A stretch of 64,000 nt of DNA from assembly GCA_947381965.1 (NCBI GenBank), contig CANCXX010000013.1, positions 31,283 through 95,282 of the forward strand, given 5' to 3'. Position 1 is the first letter of the stretch, and each line of letters opens with the position of its first letter. The DNA comes from an uncultured bacterium. GTDB lineage: Bacteria > Bacillota > Clostridia > Lachnospirales > Lachnospiraceae. Positions 15,561-23,670 of this stretch are shown piece after piece. The notes beneath the pieces were generated by a model that was given only the letters and a program-made list of their open reading frames with translations, did no database searches and had not been told where the DNA came from. Made by a program: the position numbers and the translations under genes.

Positions 15561-16405
15561 AAGAAGGGAAGGTTATTTTCCTCTTGTTTTGTACATTGTT
15601 CTTTTTATATGGCTGCAGCGGGGGAAAAAAGAGTGTAGAATTAGATGAGGCAGTATTAAATCCGGGTATCAGTGTGGTTTTTTTTGATGTGGGGAAAGGA
15701 GATGCAATTCTCATAAGGACACAGGAAGGCTGTATGCTCATTGATACAGGATATGATGAAACCAGAGAAGTTATTTTAAATTATCTGGCGGAGCAGAAAA
15801 TAGAAAAACTGGACTATCTGGCGCTTACACACTTTGATAAGGACCATGTGGGCGGTGCGGATCATATTCTGAAAGAAGTGGAAGTAGGGAAAGTATTGCA
15901 GCCGGACTATGAATCGGACAGCGATCAGTACCAGGAATATTGTCAGGTTATGAAAGACAAGAAAATGGAGCCGGTATATGTTACAGAAACCACAGAACTT
16001 TCCTTAAACAATGCAGAAATTCTAATTTATCCTCCCCAGAAGAATGAATATAAAGAGGAGGATAATGACTTTTCTCTGGTAATCAGTTTAAGGTATGGAA
16101 AGAGGCGTTTCCTGTTTACCGGGGACTGTGAGCGGGAGCGGTTAAATGAGCTTTTGGAGCAAAAGGAATTTGACTTAGCCCACGATGTGCTTAAGGTTCC
16201 CCATCATGGCAGAAAAGAAAAAAATTCAGTGGAATTTTTGGCAGCTGTTTCCCCGGAAGCGGCAGTGATTACCTGTTCGGAGGAAAAAATGACAGATAAA
16301 GAAATTATAAAGGCCCTGAAAGGGCTGGGGACAAAGATTTATTTGACTTTGGAGGGAACGGTTACGGTTTTGTGTGATGGAAATGAATTGACATTTAAGC
16401 AGTAA
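15557..16405 (+). CDS. ComEC-like metallo-beta-lactamase-fold lipoprotein
   Basis: A 282-residue protein with a lipoprotein signal (hydrophobic stretch ending LYGC, cysteine about residue 19). The metallo-beta-lactamase domain resembles the extracellular nuclease-like domain of ComEC: FFDVGKGDAILI, LIDTGYD, THFDKDHVGG (the HxDxDH metal site), FTGD and PHHGRKEKN. It is probably a surface-anchored metal-dependent hydrolase, perhaps acting on nucleic acid. ATG 15557 overlaps the stop of the preceding gene. No DNA-uptake genes are adjacent. Confidence 0.85.
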   Translation: MKEGKVIFLLFCTLFFLYGCSGGKKSVELDEAVLNPGISVVFFDVGKGDAILIRTQEGCMLIDTGYDETREVILNYLAEQKIEKLDYLALTHFDKDHVGGADHILKEVEVGKVLQPDYESDSDQYQEYCQVMKDKKMEPVYVTETTELSLNNAEILIYPPQKNEYKEEDNDFSLVISLRYGKRRFLFTGDCERERLNELLEQKEFDLAHDVLKVPHHGRKEKNSVEFLAAVSPEAAVITCSEEKMTDKEIIKALKGLGTKIYLTLEGTVTVLCDGNELTFKQ

Positions 16406-16446
16406 TTAAAAACAGCTTTTTAAATTTGGATTTTTACAGGAGGATT

Positions 16447-17469
16447 ATGAACAGTATAATAGAGAGAATAAAGAAAAAGAAGCTGATATTAAAGGCAGTA
16501 AAGATTGCGCTTGGCAGCAGCGCCGCAATTTATATCGCTCTTTTGTTCCATCTTGATTATGAAATTTCGGCGGGAACCATTGCCCTGCTTACCATTGTGA
16601 CTACAAAATGGGCCACGGTAAAGCTTTCCTTTGCCCGTGTGACAACTATGTTCCTTACCATTTTGCTGGCATGGACAATTTTTTGGCATTTGGATAATGA
16701 ATGGATTGCTTTTGGTATTTTTGTCTTTCTATTGGTAATTATAAGCGAAATGCTGGGGTGGGGAGCTACCATATCAGTTAATGCAGTAATCGGCGCCCAC
16801 TTTCTAACAAGACTCGAATTTACCTGGCAGTTTATCAGAAACGAAATTATGCTGGTGATTATTGGCATCACCATAGCTATTATTGTGAATCTGTTCCATA
16901 ATAATGGAAAATCCAGAAAAGAGCTGGTGGAACATATGCGCCATGTGGAAATGCAGCTTCAGTCAATTCTTGGGGAGGTGGCAGTATATCTTTCCAGGGA
17001 AACAATGCAGAGAAATGTGTGGGATGATATCTGCGGATTGGAAGAGCAGATAAAACAGTATGTGATTGACGCCTGTGAATATCAGGATAACACTTTTTCT
17101 TCCCATCCGGGGTATTATATTGACTATTTTGAAATGCGTATGCAGCAATGTATGATTTTGCATAATCTCCATTATGAAATGAAAAAAATTAGAAATATGC
17201 CAAAGCAGGCGCAGATTATTGCCGAATATATCTTATATATGAAGGATTACGTTGTTGAAACCAATTCGCCGGTAAAACAGATAAACCGGCTTCAAAACAT
17301 TTTTGAGGACATGCAAAAGGAGCCATTGCCGGTAAGCCGGACAGAATTTGAAAGCCGGGCGGTCTTATATCATATTTTAATGGACTTGGAAGATTTTCTT
17401 ATTGCAAAGAAGCGATTTGTTGAAAATTTAAGTGAAGTGAGAAAGAATATATACTGGCGGAAAATTTAA
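16447..17469 (+). CDS. Aromatic acid exporter (ArAE/FUSC-like) family protein
   Basis: A 340-residue protein. The N-terminal 150 residues hold about five membrane segments in the ArAE_1 pattern (KIALGSSAAIYIALLF, GTIALLTIVTT, INAVIGAHFL-like). The C-terminal half is a cytoplasmic helical domain with EHMRHVEMQLQSILGE. Family members are thought to export aromatic or other small acids as half-size units. ATG 16447 follows AGGAGG directly; an in-frame TTG at 16426 is less likely. It stands 41 bases after the preceding gene and 36 before the response regulator gene. Confidence 0.82.
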   Translation: MNSIIERIKKKKLILKAVKIALGSSAAIYIALLFHLDYEISAGTIALLTIVTTKWATVKLSFARVTTMFLTILLAWTIFWHLDNEWIAFGIFVFLLVIISEMLGWGATISVNAVIGAHFLTRLEFTWQFIRNEIMLVIIGITIAIIVNLFHNNGKSRKELVEHMRHVEMQLQSILGEVAVYLSRETMQRNVWDDICGLEEQIKQYVIDACEYQDNTFSSHPGYYIDYFEMRMQQCMILHNLHYEMKKIRNMPKQAQIIAEYILYMKDYVVETNSPVKQINRLQNIFEDMQKEPLPVSRTEFESRAVLYHILMDLEDFLIAKKRFVENLSEVRKNIYWRKI

Positions 17470-17505
17470 AGGGCTTCATTAATTACATAAAATGGGGGAA
17501 ATGGA

Positions 17506-18243
17506 ATGCTTCATATAGCAGTTTGTGATGATGAACCGTCGCAGCTTTTAATGCTTGAAAAACTGACAGGGGTATGGGCGGAGAAGCGGGAGGTAGAAAT
17601 AAAGGTTTCTTTTAGCCGGAATGCAGATCAGTTCCTTTTTGGCTGGGAGGAAAAAAAGGACATTGATATTCTGCTGCTGGATATTGAAATGCCAGGGATG
17701 AATGGGCTTGCCTTAGCCCGCAGACTGCGTGAAACTGGAGAAAATCTTCAGATTATTTTTGTAACAGGATTGGAAGATTATATGCTGGAAGGGTACGATG
17801 TAGATGCGGTTTCTTATCTTTTAAAGCCGGTTAATGAGGAAAAGCTGTTTTTTTGCCTTGACCGGGCGTGGCAGCGGCTGAATAAGCCGGAGGCTGTGAT
17901 TTTGCTGGATACAGTGGAAGGTCTTATCAGAATAAGAATTAAGGATATTAGCTATCTGGAAAGTATGGCTCATGAAACCATGGTCTGCTGTAAGGGAAAT
18001 TTGAGGGATATACGGTGCAAAACCGGGATTTCACGGCTGGAAAAGATGTTGGAAAGCCAAAGCGATGGATTTTTCCGTATACACCGTTCCTATCTGGTCC
18101 ATATGGCACATATAGAGAAAATTACCAGAAAAGAGGTTTTTATGGAGCATGATGTATGCCTTCCTATTGCGCGTGGAAAATGGGAAGAATTAAACAATGC
18201 CTGGCTTCGTTATTACAGAAAAAGGGGCATGGAGTTATCATGA
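17506..18243 (+). CDS. LytTR-family response regulator
   Basis: A 245-residue two-component regulator. The receiver (1-120) has the acidic pair DDE near residue 8, the phosphoacceptor D59 in LLLDIEMPGM, and lysine in YLLKPV. The C-terminal LytTR DNA-binding domain (about 140-240) has YLESMAHETMV, FFRIHRSYLVHMAHIEKI and a final basic helix. LytTR proteins bind pairs of 9-bp direct repeats, and one such pair lies downstream at 19445-19474. The stop overlaps the kinase start as ATGA. Confidence 0.92.
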   Translation: MLHIAVCDDEPSQLLMLEKLTGVWAEKREVEIKVSFSRNADQFLFGWEEKKDIDILLLDIEMPGMNGLALARRLRETGENLQIIFVTGLEDYMLEGYDVDAVSYLLKPVNEEKLFFCLDRAWQRLNKPEAVILLDTVEGLIRIRIKDISYLESMAHETMVCCKGNLRDIRCKTGISRLEKMLESQSDGFFRIHRSYLVHMAHIEKITRKEVFMEHDVCLPIARGKWEELNNAWLRYYRKRGMELS

Positions 18244-19421
18244 AAGGTTTTGTCTTACAGTTTTTGTGGTATGTTTTATATTATTATTATGTGGAAAGTA
18301 ATGCAGTCATTGAAAAGGGTATAAAAAAGCGGATTCTGGTGTTTTTTCTGGGAATGGGTCTGCTTTTTTGCACGTTGTGGTTTAAAAGCTGGGTTGTGTG
18401 GGCAGGTATCACCATTCTTTACCTGCTGTACGATTTGTTTTTTGATGAAGAAACATCAAGGAGTCAGTGGCGTTTTATTTGTGTGCCTGGAATTGCTTTT
18501 GCGGCAGCATCCTTTTTACCGGCAAAAACGTTGCTTAGCATGAACGGTTTTTTGCTGTTATTGATTATCTGCCTTTCTGCCTGTAAAAGAGGATATCTAA
18601 GGGCTTCAAACGGACTGATAACAGGTCTGCTTTTGGGCTTGGTTTCCTTATTCCTATGGATGGCGCAAACTGGGAGAATCAAAGCGGATAGCGGGATGAC
18701 GGACTGCATAATCTGGGGCAGCATTATGGGGGAATATCTTCTGTTTATTCTTCTGGAGGGAACCTTTCAATTTTATCAAAGGGGTTTTACCTTTCAGAGT
18801 GAGAGTTTCAGAAAAGAGGTTCTCCGTCAACAATATGAAGAAATTAAAATGATTTATAAAGATATGCGGGGATGGCGGCATGATTATCACAACCATATAC
18901 AGGTGCTCAAAGCCCAGCTTGCGCTGGGAAAATTTGTGGAGGTATCAGACTATCTGGATAAGCTGGAGGAGAGTCTGAATCAGATAGATACTTATGTAAA
19001 ATCAGGAAATCAGATGATAGATGCAATTTTAAATGGAAAACTAAGTCTTGCAAGAGACAGGGAGATTTCTGTAAATTGTAAGGCACAGATGCCGGAAACT
19101 CTGCCAGTGTCAGATGTGGATTTGTGTGTGATTTTAGGGAATCTTTTGGATAACGCATTGGAGGCCTGTGAAGAAATTGTGCCTGGACAGCGTTTCTTAC
19201 GTATTTATATGGCGCGCAACAAAAGCCAGCTTTATATTTCTATTCAAAATTCAGCAAAAGAAGATCTGGACTTTAAGGATCGGCACTATATTTCCACAAA
19301 GCGGGGAAATCATGGGCTGGGAATGAAAAGAGTCCAGGCGGCGGTGGAAAAATATGACGGTTTTCTTCATCTGGCAAATGAGCCGGGGATATTTGCAGCG
19401 GAGATTACAATGCCGGTATGA
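18240..19421 (+). CDS. GHKL-domain sensor histidine kinase
   Basis: A 393-residue membrane kinase of the AgrC/VirS type. About six membrane segments fill residues 1-190. The phosphoacceptor region is MRGWRHDYHNHIQVLKAQL, followed by the N box LCVILGNLLDNALEAC and the glycine-rich GNHGLGMKRV. It partners the LytTR regulator whose gene it overlaps by 4 bases. Such kinases often sense peptides; no peptide precursor gene is evident here. The following ABC exporters are plausible targets. Confidence 0.92.
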   Translation: MKGFVLQFLWYVLYYYYVESNAVIEKGIKKRILVFFLGMGLLFCTLWFKSWVVWAGITILYLLYDLFFDEETSRSQWRFICVPGIAFAAASFLPAKTLLSMNGFLLLLIICLSACKRGYLRASNGLITGLLLGLVSLFLWMAQTGRIKADSGMTDCIIWGSIMGEYLLFILLEGTFQFYQRGFTFQSESFRKEVLRQQYEEIKMIYKDMRGWRHDYHNHIQVLKAQLALGKFVEVSDYLDKLEESLNQIDTYVKSGNQMIDAILNGKLSLARDREISVNCKAQMPETLPVSDVDLCVILGNLLDNALEACEEIVPGQRFLRIYMARNKSQLYISIQNSAKEDLDFKDRHYISTKRGNHGLGMKRVQAAVEKYDGFLHLANEPGIFAAEITMPV

Positions 19422-19444
19422 AGGGAGCGCAGCTGTAAGCAGTG

Positions 19445-19474
19445 CATTTCGTGAAAAAGAATAAACATTTCGTG
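19445..19474 (+). promoter_or_regulatory. Direct repeat fitting a LytTR binding site
   Basis: CATTTCGTG occurs exactly twice, at 19445-19453 and 19466-19474. The repeats are 9 bp with 12 bp between them, giving a 21-bp period (two helical turns). This is the architecture known for AgrA/PlnC/ComE-type LytTR sites. It lies between the two-component genes and the ABC exporter genes. A TAGAAT at 19506-19511 could be the -10 of a promoter activated from here. Confidence 0.7.
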
Positions 19475-19476
19475 CA

Positions 19477-19507
19477 GGAACCGCCCCAAAGGGCGGTTCT
19501 TGTTTTA
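19477..19507 (+). terminator. Hairpin with short T run before the ABC exporters
   Basis: GAACCGCCC (19478-19486) pairs with GGGCGGTTC (19491-19499) around a 4-base loop, followed by TTGTTTT. It would end the two-component transcript. It also lies between the LytTR-type repeat and the exporter genes, so it could act as an attenuator or occupy the promoter spacer. Confidence 0.7.
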
Positions 19508-19562
19508 GAATAAATCCATCAATGAAAAGACAGCATAATCAGAGATGGAGGAAGAAGGATTT

Positions 19563-21392
19563 ATGGAACAAAAGGAAAAGAAAACGAAGGGGAGAATTCG
19601 TATCATACTGGGAAATATCCGGTTTGAATTTTTCTGCCTTAAGGAAAACGAGGGATGGGGAGCAGTAATCGTATGTCTGGCTGAAATGGTGCTGGGAGCA
19701 GTTCTGCCTTTTATGGCAATGGCCCTTCCAAGCGTTGTGGTGGCCTTACTGACAGCAGGAATCGGCATAGAAAATATATGTAAAATCGTCTGTTATGCAG
19801 GATTGCTGCAGGCACTGAATATTTTGTATCATGGTTATCTGTCAGGGGGGAGAGAGCAGCATTTATTTTTGATGCGGCTTGGAATGGGAAAGGCGTTTTA
19901 TGGTAAATGCCTAGATGTGGATGTGCAATTTCTGGAAAGCGCTGCCGGGCAGGAAAAAATCCAAAATGCCTGTACTGCGCTTATGTCAGGAAACGAGCAG
20001 GGCGTTGAAAAGTATCTGGTGGATGTGCTTGACATAGGCAGGAACCTGCTGGGGCTGTTTATTTATTCTTTAATTATTTTTGGCATTGCTCCTTATTTCC
20101 TTCCACTTCTGGTTTTACAGACAGTGCTGGTGGCTTTCCTGCATGGAAAAGCGGGAGAAAAGGAAGCACAGCTTGAAAAGGAAAACCAGGGAAACTGGCG
20201 TGGCGCTTTTTATATGAAAAAGGAATCGATTCTGGCGGAAAATGGGAAAGATATCCGGTTATACCGGATGGGAAAATGGTTTACCAGCTTTTTTTATCAG
20301 GTAATTGATAATATTGCGGCAGTATGTGACAAAGAACGGACCAATGTAATGAAGGTGGAAATTGTGGAAACAATTCTGACCTTTGTACGTGACCTGCTGA
20401 TTTATGGATATCTGATCTGGCAGATGGGAAAAGGAGTATTATCAGTTGCCGAGTTTTTGCTTTATACAGGAATGGCGGCGGGGTTTGGCACATGGATGAA
20501 CGGGTTATTTAACGCCTTTGTGTCCTTTTTACAAAATAATGTACATGTGAACGCCTACCGGGACTTTTTAGGTACAAAGTCTTTGGATGCCGGAAGAAAA
20601 GAAAAACCGCTGCATCCCCGGATGGCGCATGAAATCCGGCTGGAGCATGTAAGCTTCCGTTATGAGGGGATGGAAGAGGATACTCTTAGCGATATCAGTC
20701 TGACAATCCGGGCCGGAGAGCGTCTGGCGCTGGTTGGAAGAAACGGAGCAGGAAAAACAACGCTTGTGAAGCTTCTGTGCGGTTTGTACTATCCAACCGG
20801 TGGAAGGATTCTTATGGACGGACAGGATATTTCAAAAATAGCACCAGAGGAATATTTTAAAGAGTTTGCAGTAGTGTTTCAGGATATTTTTTCTTTTTCT
20901 TTTTCAGTGGCGGATAATGTTTCCTGTAAAGAACCGGAACATACAGATGATAAACGTTTAAAAGACAGTTTGTCAAAAGCCGGACTTTGGGAAAAGATAA
21001 GTACCCTTCCCAAAGGGGTTAACACAATGATAAATAAAGATATGGATGGGGAAGGAATTTCTTTTTCAGGAGGTGAGCAGCAGAAGCTGATGCTTGCCCG
21101 TGCGTTATACTGCGATGCGCCTTTTGTAATACTGGATGAACCTACAGCGGCATTGGACCCAATTGCAGAGGGAGAAATGTATGAAAAGTATGAGAGTATG
21201 CTGCAGAATAAAACGGGAGTTTTTATTTCTCACAGGTTAAGCTCCACCCGTTTTTGTGATCGGATTCTTTTTTTGGAAAAGGGGCATATTGCGGAGGAAG
21301 GAAGTCACGAGGAATTAATGAAAAAACAGGGGGCATATGCCGAAATGTTTTCTCTGCAGGCAAAGTATTATCAGGAAGAGATGAAAGACTGA
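19563..21392 (+). CDS. ABC exporter half-transporter (permease-ATPase), subunit 1
   Basis: A 609-residue half-exporter: membrane domain (about 35-330) then an ATPase with Walker A GRNGAGKTT, Q-loop VFQD, signature SFSGGEQQ, Walker B FVILDEPTAALD and switch ISHRLSS. The ATP sites appear complete. ATG 19563 has GGAGGAAG upstream; ATG 19545 would add six residues. It is followed after 18 bases by a second half-exporter, so the pair probably forms a heterodimer exporting a peptide or lipid. The LytTR-type repeat upstream suggests control by the neighbouring two-component system. Confidence 0.9.
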   Translation: MEQKEKKTKGRIRIILGNIRFEFFCLKENEGWGAVIVCLAEMVLGAVLPFMAMALPSVVVALLTAGIGIENICKIVCYAGLLQALNILYHGYLSGGREQHLFLMRLGMGKAFYGKCLDVDVQFLESAAGQEKIQNACTALMSGNEQGVEKYLVDVLDIGRNLLGLFIYSLIIFGIAPYFLPLLVLQTVLVAFLHGKAGEKEAQLEKENQGNWRGAFYMKKESILAENGKDIRLYRMGKWFTSFFYQVIDNIAAVCDKERTNVMKVEIVETILTFVRDLLIYGYLIWQMGKGVLSVAEFLLYTGMAAGFGTWMNGLFNAFVSFLQNNVHVNAYRDFLGTKSLDAGRKEKPLHPRMAHEIRLEHVSFRYEGMEEDTLSDISLTIRAGERLALVGRNGAGKTTLVKLLCGLYYPTGGRILMDGQDISKIAPEEYFKEFAVVFQDIFSFSFSVADNVSCKEPEHTDDKRLKDSLSKAGLWEKISTLPKGVNTMINKDMDGEGISFSGGEQQKLMLARALYCDAPFVILDEPTAALDPIAEGEMYEKYESMLQNKTGVFISHRLSSTRFCDRILFLEKGHIAEEGSHEELMKKQGAYAEMFSLQAKYYQEEMKD

Positions 21393-21410
21393 AAGGATAT
21401 GGTTAATAAT

Positions 21411-23252
21411 ATGGAAAAAAAAGATTTTGTTTTGATACACAAAACCGGATTCCGGCTTCTTAAGATGGTGCACAAAGAGGATTCTTCAATTATACCGATT
21501 CAGCTTTTGGGAATTGTGCTGTCTGTATGCCAGGTTTATGTGGGGTTGTTTCTGACGGCGGATTTTATTGACGCATTAATTGGAGGAGAGTATGAAAACG
21601 CGTGGAAGTACGCCCTTGCGCTTCTTTTAACAGAGTTGTTTTTTGGTCTGGTGGTAAGTATTCTCAGGAGAAAATTCCGGGGGATGGAGACAAGAATGTG
21701 GCTTTTATTTTATGTATGGATACGGAAAAAAGCTTTTGCCCTGGACTATGACAGACTGGAAAACCCGGAGGTTTCCCAGAAAATACTTTTTCTTGAACGT
21801 ACATCGGAGATGTATGGGGGACTTGGCATGGTAATTTATTATTACCGCCAGATAGTGTGTGCTGTTTTGCAGATGGCGGCATCAGTTGCCATGGTATTTT
21901 ATCTTTGCATGGCAAAACCTGAAAAAGGGAGTGCGTTTTGGCAGACAGCGGCAGGCCCTGTATGTTCTTTTCTCCTTTTAGGCAGCGTTCTTTTTGGAAT
22001 TATAATAGTATCCTTATGGCTTTCGGAGCGCTTTGCCAAAAAACGAATGGAAATGTTCAATAAACATACAGGTGTGGAAGAAAAATTATCTTATCTGTCC
22101 AACAGTATTTTTATGAATTACCAGGCGGGAAAAGTTATACGTATTTTTGGTATGGAATCTATGCTGATGAAAAACGCTTCTTCTGAATTAAGGAAAAGCC
22201 GGGATTATTTTAAAGAAAGCACAGATGTGAACTGTCAGGAAGGCTTTGGAAGCGCCTTGATAAGCAGTTTATTTACCTGGTTTACTTATCTGTTTGTAAT
22301 ACTTAAAACGGCAGTGGGGGCAATTACACTGGGGGCATTTACAAAGTATGCCGGCGCCCTGGCAAAGTTTGCTTCTTCCTGTGCGGATCTGATAGAAGCC
22401 CAGATGCAGCTGCGGCAGATTACTACCTATATGACGGAATTCCTTGCATTTCTGGACTTGGAAAGCAGGCATGTTACTGGAACCATTCCGGTGGAAAAGA
22501 GACAGGATGGGGAGTATGTGCTTGCCTTTGAAGATGTAAGCTTTTGCTATCCGGGAAGCAGCCAGCTGGTATTAAAACATGTAAACTGCAGGCTGAATCT
22601 GAAAAAGAAAATGGCTGTGGTAGGGAAAAACGGGGCAGGCAAAACAACGTTTATCAAGCTTCTTTGCAGACTTTATGAACCTACGGAAGGAAAGATTACA
22701 TTAAATGGTGTGGATATCAGAAAATATGATGAAGAAGAGTACAGAGATTTGTTTGGTGTGGTTTTTCAGGATTTTAAGCTGTTTTCATTCACGGTGGGAG
22801 AAAATATTGCTGCTGGTTATGAACGGGTGGAGGAAAATATCTGGAAGGCCCTGGAAAAGGCAGGAGTGGAGGATGTGGTAAAACAGCTTCCCTGCAAGGT
22901 GGATACAAAGATTTTAAAAGGACGGGGCGGTGTAGATTTAAGCGGCGGCGAAATCCAGAAACTGGCGCTGGCCAGGGCTTTATACAAGGATGCGCCGGTG
23001 GTAATACTGGATGAGCCCACAGCAGCCCTTGACCCTGTCAGCGAAGCGGCAATTTATGAAAGCTTTGATGAGATGGTGAAAGAAAAAACCAGCATCTATA
23101 TTTCACACCGGATGAGCAGCTGTCGGTTCTGTGATGATATAATTGTTTTTGATGAAGGGAAGATTGCAGAGAGAGGAAGCCATGATGAGCTGTTAAGCCA
23201 AAACGGACTGTACACAGCGCTTTGGGGGGCGCAGGCGAAGTATTACGTTTAG
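21411..23252 (+). CDS. ABC exporter half-transporter (permease-ATPase), subunit 2
   Basis: A 613-residue half-exporter with a membrane domain and ATPase motifs GKNGAGKTT, VFQDF, DLSGGEIQK, VVILDEPTAALD and ISHRMSS. It is the likely partner of the preceding gene. AAGGA is 13 bases before ATG 21411 and only 1 base before ATG 21399, so the later start is preferred but not certain. A 146-bp mobile element is inserted 9 bases after the stop. Confidence 0.88.
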   Translation: MEKKDFVLIHKTGFRLLKMVHKEDSSIIPIQLLGIVLSVCQVYVGLFLTADFIDALIGGEYENAWKYALALLLTELFFGLVVSILRRKFRGMETRMWLLFYVWIRKKAFALDYDRLENPEVSQKILFLERTSEMYGGLGMVIYYYRQIVCAVLQMAASVAMVFYLCMAKPEKGSAFWQTAAGPVCSFLLLGSVLFGIIIVSLWLSERFAKKRMEMFNKHTGVEEKLSYLSNSIFMNYQAGKVIRIFGMESMLMKNASSELRKSRDYFKESTDVNCQEGFGSALISSLFTWFTYLFVILKTAVGAITLGAFTKYAGALAKFASSCADLIEAQMQLRQITTYMTEFLAFLDLESRHVTGTIPVEKRQDGEYVLAFEDVSFCYPGSSQLVLKHVNCRLNLKKKMAVVGKNGAGKTTFIKLLCRLYEPTEGKITLNGVDIRKYDEEEYRDLFGVVFQDFKLFSFTVGENIAAGYERVEENIWKALEKAGVEDVVKQLPCKVDTKILKGRGGVDLSGGEIQKLALARALYKDAPVVILDEPTAALDPVSEAAIYESFDEMVKEKTSIYISHRMSSCRFCDDIIVFDEGKIAERGSHDELLSQNGLYTALWGAQAKYYV

Positions 23253-23261
23253 GAGCTTAAG

Positions 23262-23407
23262 GTTACTATTCACGGGTCAGGAATGTGCACTTGTTGCGCA
23301 TTCCGTGAGAACATGATGCAGGAGTGAGGGGCGATTTTTGCGAAGCAAAACTTGGAATATCGCTCCGAATTGTTACTATGAGCGGCTCCCAGGCCGTGAA
23401 TAGTAAC
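23262..23407 (+). mobile_element. 146-bp MITE-like element, copy 1
   Basis: The element has 14-bp perfect terminal inverted repeats (GTTACTATTCACGG and its complement) and is flanked by an exact 8-bp direct repeat AGCTTAAG (23254-23261 and 23408-23415), a target-site duplication. It has no coding capacity. It matches the reverse complement of copy 2 at 29130-29275 in 145 of 146 positions. An internal GTTACTATGAGCGGC-like segment pairs with one end. Families making 8-bp duplications include IS66, ISL3 and IS256; I cannot assign the parent. Confidence 0.9.
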
Positions 23408-23439
23408 AGCTTAAGCAGTTCCGGCAGGGTTCGATTTAA

Positions 23440-23636
23440 AAATTGCTTGTTATTTATAGAGATGTATGTTAATATATATTCGTTGTCCGGAAGACAGCAA
23501 AGTACCTGCCTGAAGGTTTGGTACCATGCCGCATGAATGCGCTTTATAAATAATTGCAGATTTATCATAGGAATTTGGATACAGATGGCTGAAGCCGTTT
23601 GATGTGTATGAATACATATCAAATGGCTTTTTTTCG
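23440..23636 (+). promoter_or_regulatory. Structured leader with terminator ahead of the peptide transporter
   Basis: A likely promoter lies near 23443-23470 (TTGCTT and TATGTT, 16 apart, weak). Downstream, GTACC-T-GCC-TGAA-GGT-TT-GGTAC (about 23502-23524) folds as a hairpin. At 23593-23636 the arms AGCCGTTTGATGTGTAT and ATACATATCAAATGGCT pair around a short loop, followed by seven T residues. This terminator stands only 35 bases before the binding-protein start, which suggests attenuation or riboswitch control of the transporter. I do not recognise the ligand class. The remainder of the gap holds no supported gene. Confidence 0.5.
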
Positions 23637-23670
23637 CTTAAATTTTTTGGCAAAGCTGGGAGGAATGGAG

